Positions 34,327 through 44,553 of a DNA stretch of 64,000 bases are shown here, one piece after another. The translations under genes and the position numbers were made by a program. This DNA is from Duganella aquatilis (GTDB lineage: Bacteria > Pseudomonadota > Gammaproteobacteria > Burkholderiales > Burkholderiaceae_D): NCBI RefSeq assembly GCF_009674565.1, contig NZ_WKJL01000004.1, positions 186,001 to 250,000 on the forward strand. Direction: 5' to 3'. The notes beneath the pieces were generated by a model. That model had not been told where the DNA came from. It did no database searches and saw only the letters and a list, made by a program, of their open reading frames with translations. Positions within the stretch are counted from its first letter, which is position 1. Every line of letters starts with the position of its first letter.

Positions 34327-35232
34327 TTACTCGTAACCGTAAGCGCGCAGGCCCGCTTCGTTGTCGGCCCAACCGGATTTGACCTTGACCCAGATTTCCA
34401 GGTACACCGGGCCGCCGAACAGCTTTTCCATGTCCAGGCGCGCTTGCGTCGATACTTCCTTCAGGCGCGCGCCCTTGTTCCCGATAATCATGGACTTGTG
34501 CGTGTCGCGCTCGACCAGGATGGCGGCAAACACGCGGCGCAGGTCGCCCTCCTGCTCGAATTTCTCGATCAGCACGGTGCTGGTGTACGGCAGTTCGTCG
34601 CCGACAAAGCGGAACAGCTTTTCACGGACGATTTCCGACGCCATGAACTTCTCGCTGCGGTCGGTGATGTCGTCCGGTCCGAAGATGGCTTCGTTCTCCG
34701 GCAGGAATTTCTTCAGTTCCTTTTCCAGGCCGTCGAGCTGGAAACGCAGCTTGGCCGACACCGGCACGATGGCGGCGAAGTTGAACTTGGCGGCCACCTG
34801 CTGGGCGAACGGCATCAGCGCGACCTTGTCCTTGACGCGGTCCGACTTGTTGATCACCAGGATCACCGGCACTTCGGTCGGCAGCAGGTCCAGCACCTGC
34901 TGGTCGGCCGGGCCGAAGGTGCCCGCTTCGATGACGAACAGGATCAGGTCCGACGAAATCAGGGTGTTGGTGACGGTCTTGTTCAGCGTCTTGTTCAGCG
35001 CGTTGGCGTGGCGGGTCTGGAAGCCCGGCGTATCGACGTAGATGAACTGCGCGTCGTCATAGGTCTGGATGCCGGTGATGCGGTGGCGCGTGGTCTGCGC
35101 CTTGCGCGAGGTAATGCTGACCTTGGCGCCAATCAGCGTATTCATCAGCGTGGACTTGCCCACGTTCGGGCGGCCCACAATGGCGATGTAGCCGCAACGG
35201 AAGTTGCTGGCGGAGGTCGTTTCGGTCGTCAT
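34327..35232 (-). CDS. era: Ribosome-assembly GTPase Era
   Basis: A 301-residue GTPase that binds the 3' end of 16S rRNA and assists 30S maturation. GTPase motifs are G1 GRPNVGKST near residue 20, G3 DTPGF and G4 NKSD. The C-terminal KH domain contains IVEREKLFR-like [11 protein letters not shown] and [14 protein letters not shown]. The start at 35232 gives the normal N-terminus and follows AGAGAA; the frame extends upstream inside rnc but without similarity. It is 11 bases downstream of rnc, the classical rnc-era pair. Confidence 0.97.
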   Translation of the reverse strand: MTTETTSASNFRCGYIAIVGRPNVGKSTLMNTLIGAKVSITSRKAQTTRHRITGIQTYDDAQFIYVDTPGFQTRHANALNKTLNKTVTNTLISSDLILFVIEAGTFGPADQQVLDLLPTEVPVILVINKSDRVKDKVALMPFAQQVAAKFNFAAIVPVSAKLRFQLDGLEKELKKFLPENEAIFGPDDITDRSEKFMASEIVREKLFRFVGDELPYTSTVLIEKFEQEGDLRRVFAAILVERDTHKSMIIGNKGARLKEVSTQARLDMEKLFGGPVYLEIWVKVKSGWADNEAGLRAYGYE

Positions 35233-35243
35233 GGTATTTCTCT

Positions 35244-36038
35244 TTACTTGTTGGCTGCCTTGGCAGGCGGCGACGGTGCGTCGCTGCTCTGCACGGTGGC
35301 GATGCCGGCCAGCTTGAGCTGGGCGGCGCGCGGCTTGGACTTGCGGGCGGCGGCAGGCGCTTTTTGCGCCGCTTGTTCCGCAGCGACCAACGCCAGCTTG
35401 GCGGCCGCCTGTTCGCCGGCGCGGCGACTGCCGCCACGGCCGAAGACCTGGATGCCCAGTTTCGGCACCAGGCATTCAATCTCGAATTCCTGGCTGTGCG
35501 CGGCGCCGTGGGTGGCGATCACGTTGTACAGCGGCAGCGAGATTTTCTTGCCTTGCAGGAATTCCTGCAGCAGCGTCTTGGCGTCCTTGCCCAGCGTCTG
35601 CGGATCGACCGTGTCGAGGATAGGGATGTAGAACGAGCGGATCGCCGCGCGCGCCGGTTCGAAGCCGCCGTCGAGGAAGATGGCACCGAGCAGCGCTTCC
35701 AGCGTATCGGCCAGAATCGACGGCCGGCGGAAACCGCCGGATTTCAGTTCGCCCTCGCCCAGGCGCAGGAAGTTGGACAGTTCCAGCTTCTGCGCGATTT
35801 CGTACAGCGACTGCTGCTTGACCAGGTTGGCGCGCAGGCGCGACAGGTCGCCCTCGTCGATGTCGATGTAGCGCTCGTACAGGATCGAGGCCACCACGCA
35901 GTTCAGGATCGAGTCGCCCAGGAACTCCAGCCGTTCGTTATGCAGACTGCTGTGGCTACGGTGCGTCAAGGCTTGCTGCAACAGGCCAGCATCCTGGAAC
36001 GTATAGCCTAAACGCGTTTGCAATAACTGGAGATTCAT
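35244..36038 (-). CDS. rnc: Ribonuclease III
   Basis: A 264-residue double-strand-specific endoribonuclease that processes rRNA and mRNA. The catalytic signature [12 protein letters not shown] is at residues 34-45 with the acidic residues needed for Mg binding, and [15 protein letters not shown] gives the second acidic set. A double-stranded RNA-binding domain covers about residues 153-222. The last 40 residues ([17 protein letters not shown] onward) are a basic, low-complexity tail longer than in E. coli RNase III. It is followed by era and preceded by the DUF4845 gene. Confidence 0.97.
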   Translation of the reverse strand: MNLQLLQTRLGYTFQDAGLLQQALTHRSHSSLHNERLEFLGDSILNCVVASILYERYIDIDEGDLSRLRANLVKQQSLYEIAQKLELSNFLRLGEGELKSGGFRRPSILADTLEALLGAIFLDGGFEPARAAIRSFYIPILDTVDPQTLGKDAKTLLQEFLQGKKISLPLYNVIATHGAAHSQEFEIECLVPKLGIQVFGRGGSRRAGEQAAAKLALVAAEQAAQKAPAAARKSKPRAAQLKLAGIATVQSSDAPSPPAKAANK

Positions 36039-36052
36039 GGGTGATCGGTTCT

Positions 36053-36427
36053 TTATTCGGTTTTCGCGGGTTTGGCGCCACCCTTGTCGGTGGTGCCTTC
36101 ATATTCAAGCAGCAAGCTGGCCGGTCCGACCAGCGGGATTTTCTTCTCGTAGGCGAAGCTGATTTCGGTTTCGCCATTCACTTTTTCGATGATCAGGTCG
36201 CGGCTGCTGATCGAGTCGATGTAGCCGGCCGTGACGCTGGCGTCAAACGAGCGCTGGATCTCGGCGACGCTGCCGCCGGCCGCCTTGGCCGTGACGATGG
36301 CGTTCTTGATCGCGCGGTATTCGGCGTAGGTCGGCACGATCTTCAGCGCCAGCAGCACGAAAAACCCGAGCACCGCCAACACGCAAATCAGTCCGACCAG
36401 CGACATGCCACCCTGCCGTTGTTGCAT
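36053..36427 (-). CDS. DUF4845 small membrane protein
   Basis: A 124-residue protein of the DUF4845 family, commonly found between lepB and rnc in betaproteobacteria. It has a pilin-like start, [20 protein letters not shown], giving a single N-terminal helix, followed by a small soluble domain. The start at 36427 follows AAAGGGA; reading further upstream would need a TTG. Function is not established. Its place between signal peptidase and RNase III is conserved, but gives no direct clue. Confidence 0.85.
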   Translation of the reverse strand: MQQRQGGMSLVGLICVLAVLGFFVLLALKIVPTYAEYRAIKNAIVTAKAAGGSVAEIQRSFDASVTAGYIDSISSRDLIIEKVNGETEISFAYEKKIPLVGPASLLLEYEGTTDKGGAKPAKTE

Positions 36428-36465
36428 CTTAGTCCCTTTCGAGCCGCTATGCTGCACCTTGCACA

Positions 36466-37379
36466 TCAATGGATGCCGCCGATGCGGCGCAGGTTACCCA
36501 GATTCATCCAGACAAAAAATGCTTTACCGACAATATTCTTGTCCGGTACAAAGCCCCAGTAGCGGCTGTCCGCACTGTTGTCGCGGTTGTCGCCCATCAT
36601 GAAATAGTTGCCCGCTGGAACCGTGCAGGTGAACCCTTCATAGCGGTAGGTGCACGCCTCGTTATTCGGGAACTGCAGCACGCTGTCGCGATTGTAGGTC
36701 GGCGCGTTGGCGTTGTTCAGGATGCGATGGCTGACGCCGCTCAGGTTTTCCTCGAACTGCTTGTTGTAGACCAGCTTCTCGTCTTCCAGGTAATCGTCCA
36801 GCGGCGTGTACTTCACTTCCACGCCATTGACGGTTAAGCGCTTGTTTTCATACGTGATTTTATCACCCGGCACGCCGATCACGCGTTTGATGTAATCCTG
36901 GCTCATGTCCATCGGGTATTTGAACACCATCACGTCGCCGCGTTGCGGGTCGTTGATCTGGATCACTTTCTTGTTCAGCACCGGCAGGCGGATGCCGTAG
37001 GTGAACTTGTTCACCAGGATCAGGTCGCCCACCAGCAGCGTCGGCACCATCGACGACGACGGGATCTTGAACGGCTCGTACAGGAAGGAACGCAGCACGA
37101 ACACCAGCGCGATCACCGGGAAGAAGCTGCCCGAATACTCGATCCAGGTCGGCTGGCGCAGGATGCCGGCTTCCAGCTGGGCGCGGTTGCCGCTGTTGTC
37201 GGCCTTGATGCCGTCGGCGCTCAGGCGGGCGTTGCGGGCGTCGTACTCGGCCAGCGCGCGGTTGGCGGCGGCACGGCGCTGCTTGGCCAGGTAAAACACG
37301 TCCAGACACCAGATCACGCCGGTGATCACCATCAGCACGAACAGGATTAATGCAAAGTTTCCTAAGATGACTTGCAGGC

Positions 37380-37383
<4 letters not shown>
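36466..37383 (-). CDS. lepB: Signal peptidase I
   Basis: A 305-residue membrane protease that removes signal peptides from Sec and Tat substrates on the periplasmic side. Two N-terminal hydrophobic helices lie at about 7-28 and 86-103. The catalytic Ser111 is in IPSSSMVPT and Lys166 in [26 protein letters not shown] is box E. ATG overlaps the lepA stop as ATGA, so the pair is translationally coupled. Confidence 0.97.
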
Positions 37384-39173
<1,790 letters not shown>

Positions 39174-39230
39174 TAACAAATATTCAAAAACGGGTTTGAC
39201 ACGACGGGGGCGCAAAGGTGCGCGCAATAC

Positions 39231-39271
39231 AAAAAAAGCGCTCCGAGCGGGGCAGTTGCCCTGATGAGCGC
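39231..39271 (-). terminator. Rho-independent terminator after the glutaredoxin-like gene
   Basis: On the minus strand GCGCTC...GAGCGC with an inner GGGCAAC-type stem forms an extended hairpin (39238-39271), followed by seven T residues. It lies about 80 bases after the glutaredoxin-like stop and before the lepA start. Confidence 0.75.
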
Positions 39272-39352
39272 CTTGAAGACATTTTCTACCCCCGGCATTT
39301 TACCGGATTTCAGAGTGGAAAGGCCGACTTATGCAGTGAGAAATGCAAAAGC

Positions 39353-39601
39353 TTAGTCTTTTAACACTTCCCGGACTTTGCTTTCGTCCAGGAAGTAGTG
39401 GCAGAGCTCAGGCTGGGCGAGGTCGGCGAACAGCACCGGCACCAGCTCGTCGTAACGGGCCAGCAGGGCCGGATCGCCGGCCTCGTCGATGTCGATCACG
39501 TCCACGGTGAACGGCCGCTGCGGCGTTTGCAGAAGCAGCAGCGCGTCCAGCATGTCCTGGCACAGATGGCAATAACTGCGGGAATAGAGGGTGAAATGCA
39601 T
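39353..39601 (-). CDS. Glutaredoxin-like thiol protein
   Basis: An 82-residue thioredoxin-fold protein of the DUF836/glutaredoxin-like family. A CxxC redox motif sits near the N-terminus (LYSRSYCHLCQDMLDALL), and the cis-Pro region is ELVPVLFADL. Such proteins pass electrons to or from protein thiols in the cytoplasm; the partner is unknown. The start ATG at 39601 is preceded by GGAGGG, which lies inside the 3' arm of a perfect 10-bp hairpin (39609-39632), suggesting translational control. The position between degQ and lepA is typical of betaproteobacteria. Confidence 0.85.
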   Translation of the reverse strand: MHFTLYSRSYCHLCQDMLDALLLLQTPQRPFTVDVIDIDEAGDPALLARYDELVPVLFADLAQPELCHYFLDESKVREVLKD

Positions 39602-39608
39602 GCGTTGC

Positions 39609-39632
39609 GCCCTCCGGCCACAGCCGGAGGGC
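39609..39632 (-). promoter_or_regulatory. Perfect hairpin sequestering the glutaredoxin ribosome-binding site
   Basis: GCCCTCCGGC and GCCGGAGGGC form a 10-bp GC-rich stem with a 4-base loop between the degQ stop and the glutaredoxin-like start. The only Shine-Dalgarno (GGAGGG, eight bases before ATG) is inside the 3' arm. No T-run follows, so it is not a normal terminator. Confidence 0.6.
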
Positions 39633-39639
39633 CTGCTCC

Positions 39640-41136
39640 TTACTTCGCGGTGGGACGCAGCGAGATGAAGCGGGTCGAGCCGTCACGGAACACCAGCACC
39701 ACCGACGGTTTCTTCGGATCGAGCTTGGCCACCGCCGCATTGAACTGCTTGACGTTCTTGATCTCGATGTTATTCAGTTGCAACAGCACATCGCCCTCGT
39801 CCAGCTGGGCATTGGCCGCCACACCTTCCACCGAATCGACCAGCACGCCGCCATCGACGCCCAGTTCCTTCTTCTGCGCGTCGGTCAGGTCGATCACCTT
39901 CAAGCCCAGCGCATTGGCCTTGGCGGCTTCCGGCGCCGGCTTGGCGCCCTTGCCTTTGCCGGCCTTGGCGGTCTTGTCGGCATCCAGCTCGGCCACCGTC
40001 ACCGGCAGCGTCAGCTCGGCGCCCTTGCGCCACACGGTCACCGACGCCTTGCTCTCCAGCGCGGTGTCGCCCACCAGGCGCGGCAGGTCGGACGAACGGT
40101 TCACGTCGACGCCGTTGAACTTCAGGATGATGTCGCCCGCCTTGATGCCGGCCTTGTCGGCGGGACCGCCCGGCTCCACCAGCGCCACCTCGGCGCCGTG
40201 CGCGTTCTTCAGCCCCAGCGACTCCGCCACTTCCTTGCTGACTTCGCCGATCTGCACGCCGATGCGGCCGCGCGTGACCTTGCCGTTTTTCTTCAGCTGT
40301 TCGGAAACGCGGATCGCCTCGTTGATCGGCACCGCGAACGAAATGCCGTTGGAACCGCCCGACAAGGTGGCGATCTGCGAGTTAATCCCGATCACCTCGC
40401 CGCGCATATTGATCAGCGGGCCGCCCGAGTTGCCCGGATTGACCGCCACATCCGACTGGATCAGCGGCAGATATTCGCCGGTGTCGCGCGCCTTGGCCGA
40501 GATAATGCCGGCGGTGACGGTGTTTTCCAGGTTGAACGGCGAGCCGATGGCGATGACCCACTCGCCGGCGCGGATCTTGTCCGAATTGCCCATCACCAGG
40601 AACGGCAGCTTGTCGCCTTCGATCTTCAGCACCGCCACGTCGGTGCTGGCGTCGGCGCCCAGCACCTTGGCCTTGAATTCGCGCTTGTCGGTCAGCGTGA
40701 CGAACACTTCGTCGGCGCCGTCCACCACGTGGGCGTTGGTCATCACATAGCCGTCGGCCGACAGGATGAAGCCGGAACCGACGCCGCGCTGCACCGGCTC
40801 GTCGGACGGCGCCGGGCGGCGCGGCGAGCGGCCGTTCGGCGCCGCGCCCGGCGGCAGGCCGCCGCCGAAGAAGCGGCGCAGCAGTTCCTGCATGTCTTCG
40901 TCGCCGGGCAGGCCGTTGGCGCCGCCCTTGCCTTGTTTCGGCCGCTCGGTGGTGCGGATATTGACCACCGCCGGGCCGACCTGGTCGACCAGGTCGGCAA
41001 AGTCCGGCAGGCCGATGACGGCGCCGGTGACCGGCGAGGCCGCCATGGCCGGCGACATGCCCATGGACACCCAGAAGCTTGCGCCGAGAACCAGCGCGGA
41101 CAGCGTTTTACGACCAGCAGAGAAGTTATTTTTCAT
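39640..41136 (-). CDS. degQ: Periplasmic Do-like serine protease/chaperone (DegQ/MucD)
   Basis: A 498-residue HtrA-family protease for envelope protein quality control. The signal peptide ends near PAMAAS (residue 33). The catalytic triad is His136 (TNAHVV), Asp166 (STDVAVL) and Ser237 (GNSGGPL). Two PDZ domains follow, at about 275-365 and 400-490, separated by a lysine/alanine-rich linker (DKTAKAGKGKGAKPAPEAAK). It lies downstream of rpoE-rseA, the usual position of mucD in sigma-E operons. The 143-base gap to rseA could carry its own promoter; I found no convincing sigma-E match there. Confidence 0.93.
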   Translation of the reverse strand: MKNNFSAGRKTLSALVLGASFWVSMGMSPAMAASPVTGAVIGLPDFADLVDQVGPAVVNIRTTERPKQGKGGANGLPGDEDMQELLRRFFGGGLPPGAAPNGRSPRRPAPSDEPVQRGVGSGFILSADGYVMTNAHVVDGADEVFVTLTDKREFKAKVLGADASTDVAVLKIEGDKLPFLVMGNSDKIRAGEWVIAIGSPFNLENTVTAGIISAKARDTGEYLPLIQSDVAVNPGNSGGPLINMRGEVIGINSQIATLSGGSNGISFAVPINEAIRVSEQLKKNGKVTRGRIGVQIGEVSKEVAESLGLKNAHGAEVALVEPGGPADKAGIKAGDIILKFNGVDVNRSSDLPRLVGDTALESKASVTVWRKGAELTLPVTVAELDADKTAKAGKGKGAKPAPEAAKANALGLKVIDLTDAQKKELGVDGGVLVDSVEGVAANAQLDEGDVLLQLNNIEIKNVKQFNAAVAKLDPKKPSVVLVFRDGSTRFISLRPTAK

Positions 41137-41279
41137 GGAGTATCGGTCTCTTCTTTAAAGTTCGGGATGCAAGCGCCCTGCCCGTCGCAGCGATGTGGCA
41201 AGCGCGCGACGTGAGGCTAGCACATGGTAAGCGAAATGTCGCTATACCGTATGCCCGGAATAATTATAAGGGTATGTGC

Positions 41280-41570
41280 TTAGGGGAAAATGATGGCGGC
41301 CGGCTGATCTTCAAGCGCCGGCGCTTGCGCCGCAACCGGGGCATGCGCCGGCTCGGCCGCCAGACGCGCGGCCAGGGCCGCGCCGAAACCGTCGCTGAGG
41401 TCGCCGCCGGGCGTGCTGCGCAGCACGTCGCCGATCAGGTGGTAGGCGCGCCAGGCGGCCTGGCCGTTGTCCGTGTCGAGCGCGGCCAGGGCCAGTTCGC
41501 GCTCGCTGTCGGGCAAGGCGCCGTCCGCCAGTGCCGAGATATGTTCACGCAGTTTTTTGTCGGTGTCCAT
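41280..41570 (-). CDS. rseA: Short RseA/MucA-like anti-sigma-E protein without membrane helix
   Basis: A 96-residue protein with the N-terminal sigma-E-binding domain of RseA (EHISALADGALPDSERELAL, WRAYHLIGDVLRSTP). E. coli RseA has about 216 residues with a transmembrane segment and a periplasmic RseB-binding part. Here the protein ends after an alanine-rich tail (AAEPAHAPVAAQAPALEDQP), and no hydrophobic helix is present or found in other frames downstream. No rseB follows; the next gene is degQ. It could be a soluble cytoplasmic anti-sigma factor, which would need a different release mechanism. Confidence 0.8.
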   Translation of the reverse strand: MDTDKKLREHISALADGALPDSERELALAALDTDNGQAAWRAYHLIGDVLRSTPGGDLSDGFGAALAARLAAEPAHAPVAAQAPALEDQPAAIIFP

Positions 41571-41618
41571 AGCTATCCCGCCATCTCAAGTTGCCGAATG
41601 TCATCCATCATTCCTGCC

Positions 41619-42221
41619 TTACCAGCGCTTGTCAACCGGCATGTCCAGTAAAGGCTTCAATTTTTCGGCGATGACTTCGCGGGCGCGGAAGATGCGGCTG
41701 CGCACGGTTCCGATGGGACAGGCCATGATGTCGGAAATCTCCTCGTAGCTCAGCCCCTCGATCTCGCGCAGCGCGATCGCGGTACGCAGGTCCACCGGCA
41801 AGGCGTCCATGGCCGCATTGACGGTCTGGGCGATCTGCTTGCTGGCCAGCATGGACTCTGGCGTATTGATGTCGCGCAAATGCTCGCCATCGTTAAATCC
41901 TTCAGCCTGTTCGCTATCGGCGTCGGTGGAGGTGGGCATGCGCCGTCCCTGCGTCGCCAGAAAGTTTTTGGCGGTATTGATGCCGATACGGTACAGCCAG
42001 GTGTAGAAAGCCGAGTCGCCGCGGAAATGCCGCAACGCCCGATACGCCTTGATAAAGGTTTCCTGCACCACGTCCTCCGCCTCGGCCGGGTCGTGCACAA
42101 TGCGCGACAGCAGACGCATCAGCCGGCGTTGGTACTTCGCCACCAGCAAATCAAACGCCTGCTTATCGCCATCCCGGACCCGCTCGACCAGCAACTGGTC
42201 GCACTCGCGTTCTGTCGTCAC
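41619..42221 (-). CDS. rpoE: Extracytoplasmic-function sigma factor RpoE
   Basis: A 200-residue ECF sigma factor for envelope stress. Region 2 is FDLLVAKYQRRLMRLLSRIV...EDVVQETFIKAYRAL...FYTWLYRIGINTAKN, and region 4 is LREIEGLSYEEISDIMACPIGTVRSRIFRAREVI. GTG at 42221 is chosen as start because it gives the family N-terminus (TERECDQLLVERVRDGD) and GAGGA lies just upstream. It is preceded by a sigma-E-type promoter at 42273-42301, suggesting autoregulation, and followed by rseA 48 bases later. Confidence 0.96.
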   Translation of the reverse strand: MTTERECDQLLVERVRDGDKQAFDLLVAKYQRRLMRLLSRIVHDPAEAEDVVQETFIKAYRALRHFRGDSAFYTWLYRIGINTAKNFLATQGRRMPTSTDADSEQAEGFNDGEHLRDINTPESMLASKQIAQTVNAAMDALPVDLRTAIALREIEGLSYEEISDIMACPIGTVRSRIFRAREVIAEKLKPLLDMPVDKRW

Positions 42222-42272
42222 TCCTGCATTCCTCGGTGGCCTGCAGCGCAGCCGATTCGTATAGCCATATGC

Positions 42273-42301
42273 TATAGAGTTAGCCCGCTGCAAGAAGTTC
42301 A
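42273..42301 (-). promoter_or_regulatory. rpoEp: Sigma-E-type promoter of rpoE
   Basis: On the minus strand TGAACTT (42295-42301) is followed, after a 16-base spacer, by TCTATA (42273-42278). This resembles the known autoregulated rpoE promoter pattern GGAACTT-N16-TCTAA. The predicted start is about 45 bases before the rpoE GTG. The -35 overlaps the stop of the upstream ygfX-like gene. Confidence 0.65.
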
Positions 42302-42739
42302 CACTGCCGACGTGTTTATTTCGCTGCGCGCAGCCGCGCGGCAGGCCAGCGCCACGGCACGCCACGCGACGGGCGCCACGCTGTCCGGCAGCACCGCCAG
42401 CACCTGCACCTTGCCGGCCTGGTCGCACAGCCGCAGCAATAGCAGGCGCGGCCATAAAGTCGAGCCGCCCAGCAGGCGCAACGCACAGCCCTGATGCGCA
42501 CCCGCGTTGTGCTGGTATACCGCCAGCCGCACCTGGCCGACACCGGATATATCAAGCTGGCGCGCAATAGCCGGCGGACGGCCGCCCAGCCACGCCAGCG
42601 CGCCGGCCAACAGACACAACAGAGGCGCCACCACGCCAGGGCACACGGCGGCGGACGCCATCACGCAACAGCACAGGCCGGCATGCGCAACACGCAGGCC
42701 GAACGAGGGGCGAACGATGACAGACACCGCAATCGACAT
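42299..42739 (-). CDS. YgfX/CptA-like inner-membrane protein
   Basis: A 146-residue protein. Two hydrophobic helices near the N-terminus (LRVAHAGLCCCVMASAAVC and VVAPLLCLLAGALAWLG) are followed by a beta-rich domain with the pattern GSTLWPRLLLLRLCDQAGKV...LPDSVAPVAWRAV, which resembles YgfX proteins. E. coli YgfX (CptA) pairs with the SdhE antitoxin/flavinylation factor; here it sits between fabF and rpoE instead. The start at 42739 is uncertain, with no clear ribosome site. The family call rests on pattern memory and is moderate. Confidence 0.6.
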   Translation of the reverse strand: MSIAVSVIVRPSFGLRVAHAGLCCCVMASAAVCPGVVAPLLCLLAGALAWLGGRPPAIARQLDISGVGQVRLAVYQHNAGAHQGCALRLLGGSTLWPRLLLLRLCDQAGKVQVLAVLPDSVAPVAWRAVALACRAAARSEINTSAV

Positions 42740-42815
42740 GACGGCAGCACAACAAACACATGAATAAAAATGGGGGATACTGCGTGGAAGCGCCGGCGCG
42801 GGGCCGGGCAATTCA

Positions 42816-42837
42816 GGCGCCGGCGAGTGCCGGCGCC
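42816..42837 (-). other. Perfect 9-bp GC hairpin between fabF and ygfX
   Basis: GGCGCCGGC (42816-42824) and GCCGGCGCC (42829-42837) pair around a 4-base loop, 56 bases after the fabF stop. No T-run follows on either strand. It may partly terminate transcription or protect the 3' end of the fab mRNA, setting different levels of fab and rpoE messages. Confidence 0.45.
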
Positions 42838-42892
42838 GAATTCTCGCTCACCCTGATTGGACAGGACGAGACGAGAATTGGTTCAAACTTTT

Positions 42893-44140
42893 TTAGATCT
42901 TGCCGAAGACCAGCGAGCCGTTGGTGCCGCCGAAGCCGAACGAGTTTTTCAACGCGTAATCGATCTTCATGTCGCGCGCCGTATTGGCCACGAAGTCCAG
43001 GTCGCACGCCGGATCCTGGTTGAAGATGTTGATGGTCGGCGGCGACACCTGGTGGTGCAGCGCCAATACCGTAAACACCGACTCCAGGCCGCCCGCGCCG
43101 CCCAGCAAGTGGCCGGTCATCGACTTGGTCGAATTGACCACCAGCTTTTTGGCGTGGTCGCCGAAAGTGCGCTTGATGCCCTGCACTTCCGCCACGTCGC
43201 CTTGCGGCGTCGAGGTGCCGTGCGCATTCACATACTGCACCTGGTCCGGATTGATGCCGGCGTCGGCCAGCGCGGCTTGCGCCGACTTGCTGCCGCCGCT
43301 GCCATCTTCCAGAGGCGAGGTCATGTGGTACGCATCGGCGCTCATGCCAAAGCCGAGCACTTCCGCATAGATCTTGGCGCCGCGCGCCTTGGCGTGTTCG
43401 TACTCTTCGAGCACCATCACGCCCGCACCTTCGCCCAGCACGAAGCCGTCGCGGTCCGCATCCCATGGACGGGAAGCGGTCGCCGGATCGTCGTTGCGGG
43501 ACGACAGCGCCTTGGCCGAGGCGAAACCGCCCAGGCCCAGTGGCGACACGGTCGATTCAGCGCCACCGGCCACCATGACGTCGGCATCGCCGTACTCAAT
43601 CATGCGCGCGGCTGCGCCGATGCAATGCAGGCCGGTGGTGCAAGCCGTCACGATCGACAGGTTAGGACCACGCATGCCGTACTTGATCGACAGGTTGCCC
43701 GAGATCATGTTAATGATCGATGCCGGCACGAAGAACGGCGAGATACGGCGCGGACCGCGCTTGTCGTAGTCTTCCTTCTGCTCTTCGATCATCGGCAGGC
43801 CGCCGATGCCGGAACCGACGATCACGCCGATGCGGTCGGCGTTTTCTTCGGTGACAACCACGCCGGAGTCTTGCACAGCTTGAATGCCGGCCGCCATGCC
43901 GTAATGGATGAAGGTATCCATGTGGCGGGCTTCTTTCGCGGAGATATAGTCCTCGATGTTGAAGCCTTTGACTTCACCGGCAAAACGGGTGCTGAAAGCT
44001 GTTGCGTCAAACTTGGTGATGGTGGCAATACCGGATTTGCCCTCGGTGGCCGCTGCCCACGAATCGGCAATGTTATTGCCGATCGGAGTGACGGCGCCCA
44101 GGCCGGTAATGACAACACGACGGTTTTTAGAACCTCTCAA
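42893..44140 (-). CDS. fabF: Beta-ketoacyl-[ACP] synthase II
   Basis: A 415-residue condensing enzyme that elongates acyl-ACP with malonyl-ACP. Catalytic Cys167 is in VTACTTGLH, and His residues are in [10 protein letters not shown] and [10 protein letters not shown]. The C-terminal [14 protein letters not shown] is typical. The start is TTG at 44140, supported by AGGAG six bases upstream and by the normal N-terminus ([15 protein letters not shown]). It is 30 bases downstream of acpP, its substrate carrier. Confidence 0.97.
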   Translation of the reverse strand: MRGSKNRRVVITGLGAVTPIGNNIADSWAAATEGKSGIATITKFDATAFSTRFAGEVKGFNIEDYISAKEARHMDTFIHYGMAAGIQAVQDSGVVVTEENADRIGVIVGSGIGGLPMIEEQKEDYDKRGPRRISPFFVPASIINMISGNLSIKYGMRGPNLSIVTACTTGLHCIGAAARMIEYGDADVMVAGGAESTVSPLGLGGFASAKALSSRNDDPATASRPWDADRDGFVLGEGAGVMVLEEYEHAKARGAKIYAEVLGFGMSADAYHMTSPLEDGSGGSKSAQAALADAGINPDQVQYVNAHGTSTPQGDVAEVQGIKRTFGDHAKKLVVNSTKSMTGHLLGGAGGLESVFTVLALHHQVSPPTINIFNQDPACDLDFVANTARDMKIDYALKNSFGFGGTNGSLVFGKI

Positions 44141-44170
44141 GCGATTCTCCTAAAGTCGATCGGGCAGAAA

Positions 44171-44410
44171 TTACGCCTTGACGTGCGCGGTAGCGTAGTC
44201 GATCGCTTGCTGCACGGTGGTGATTTTTTCTGCTTGTTCGTCAGGGATTTCCATTTCGAACTCGTCTTCCAGGGCCATCACCAGTTCAACGGTGTCCAGC
44301 GAGTCAGCGCCCAGATCGTCAACGAACGACGATTCGGTTTTGATGTCTGCTTCGGCGACGCCCAGTTGCTCAGCGACGATTTTCTTAACGCGTTGTTCGA
44401 TATCCGACAT
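44171..44410 (-). CDS. acpP: Acyl carrier protein
   Basis: A 79-residue acidic four-helix carrier for fatty-acid synthesis. Ser37 in [18 protein letters not shown] is the phosphopantetheine site. The start ATG at 44410 follows TGGAGCC. The gap to fabG is 143 bases, longer than the others in the cluster and rich in A/T, with an inverted repeat and a direct repeat; acpP therefore probably has its own strong promoter. Confidence 0.98.
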   Translation of the reverse strand: MSDIEQRVKKIVAEQLGVAEADIKTESSFVDDLGADSLDTVELVMALEDEFEMEIPDEQAEKITTVQQAIDYATAHVKA

Positions 44411-44475
44411 GTTATGGCTCCATTTGTTTGTTACGGAAAGCGCGCATTTTATCAGGTTTGCGCACTGAAAAACTA

Positions 44476-44517
44476 ATTTCGGTGTCTGCTGCTAAATATT
44501 CCGAAATCACTGCTAAA
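44476..44517 (-). promoter_or_regulatory. Repeat elements upstream of acpP
   Basis: A perfect 7-bp inverted repeat, ATTTCGG (44476-44482) and CCGAAAT (44501-44507), overlaps a direct repeat CTGCTAAA at 44489-44496 and 44510-44517, spaced 21 bases or two helical turns. It lies 66-107 bases upstream of the acpP start. A binding protein cannot be named. Confidence 0.4.
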
Positions 44518-44553
44518 AGATTTGAAACGGCTTTATTTTTATGCCGTTCCGCA

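Noticed and set aside
41137-41170. GAACTT before degQ as a second sigma-E promoter
   Set aside because: With a 16-base spacer the -10 would fall on the start codon region and lacks TCnnA; the transcript start would be inside the gene.
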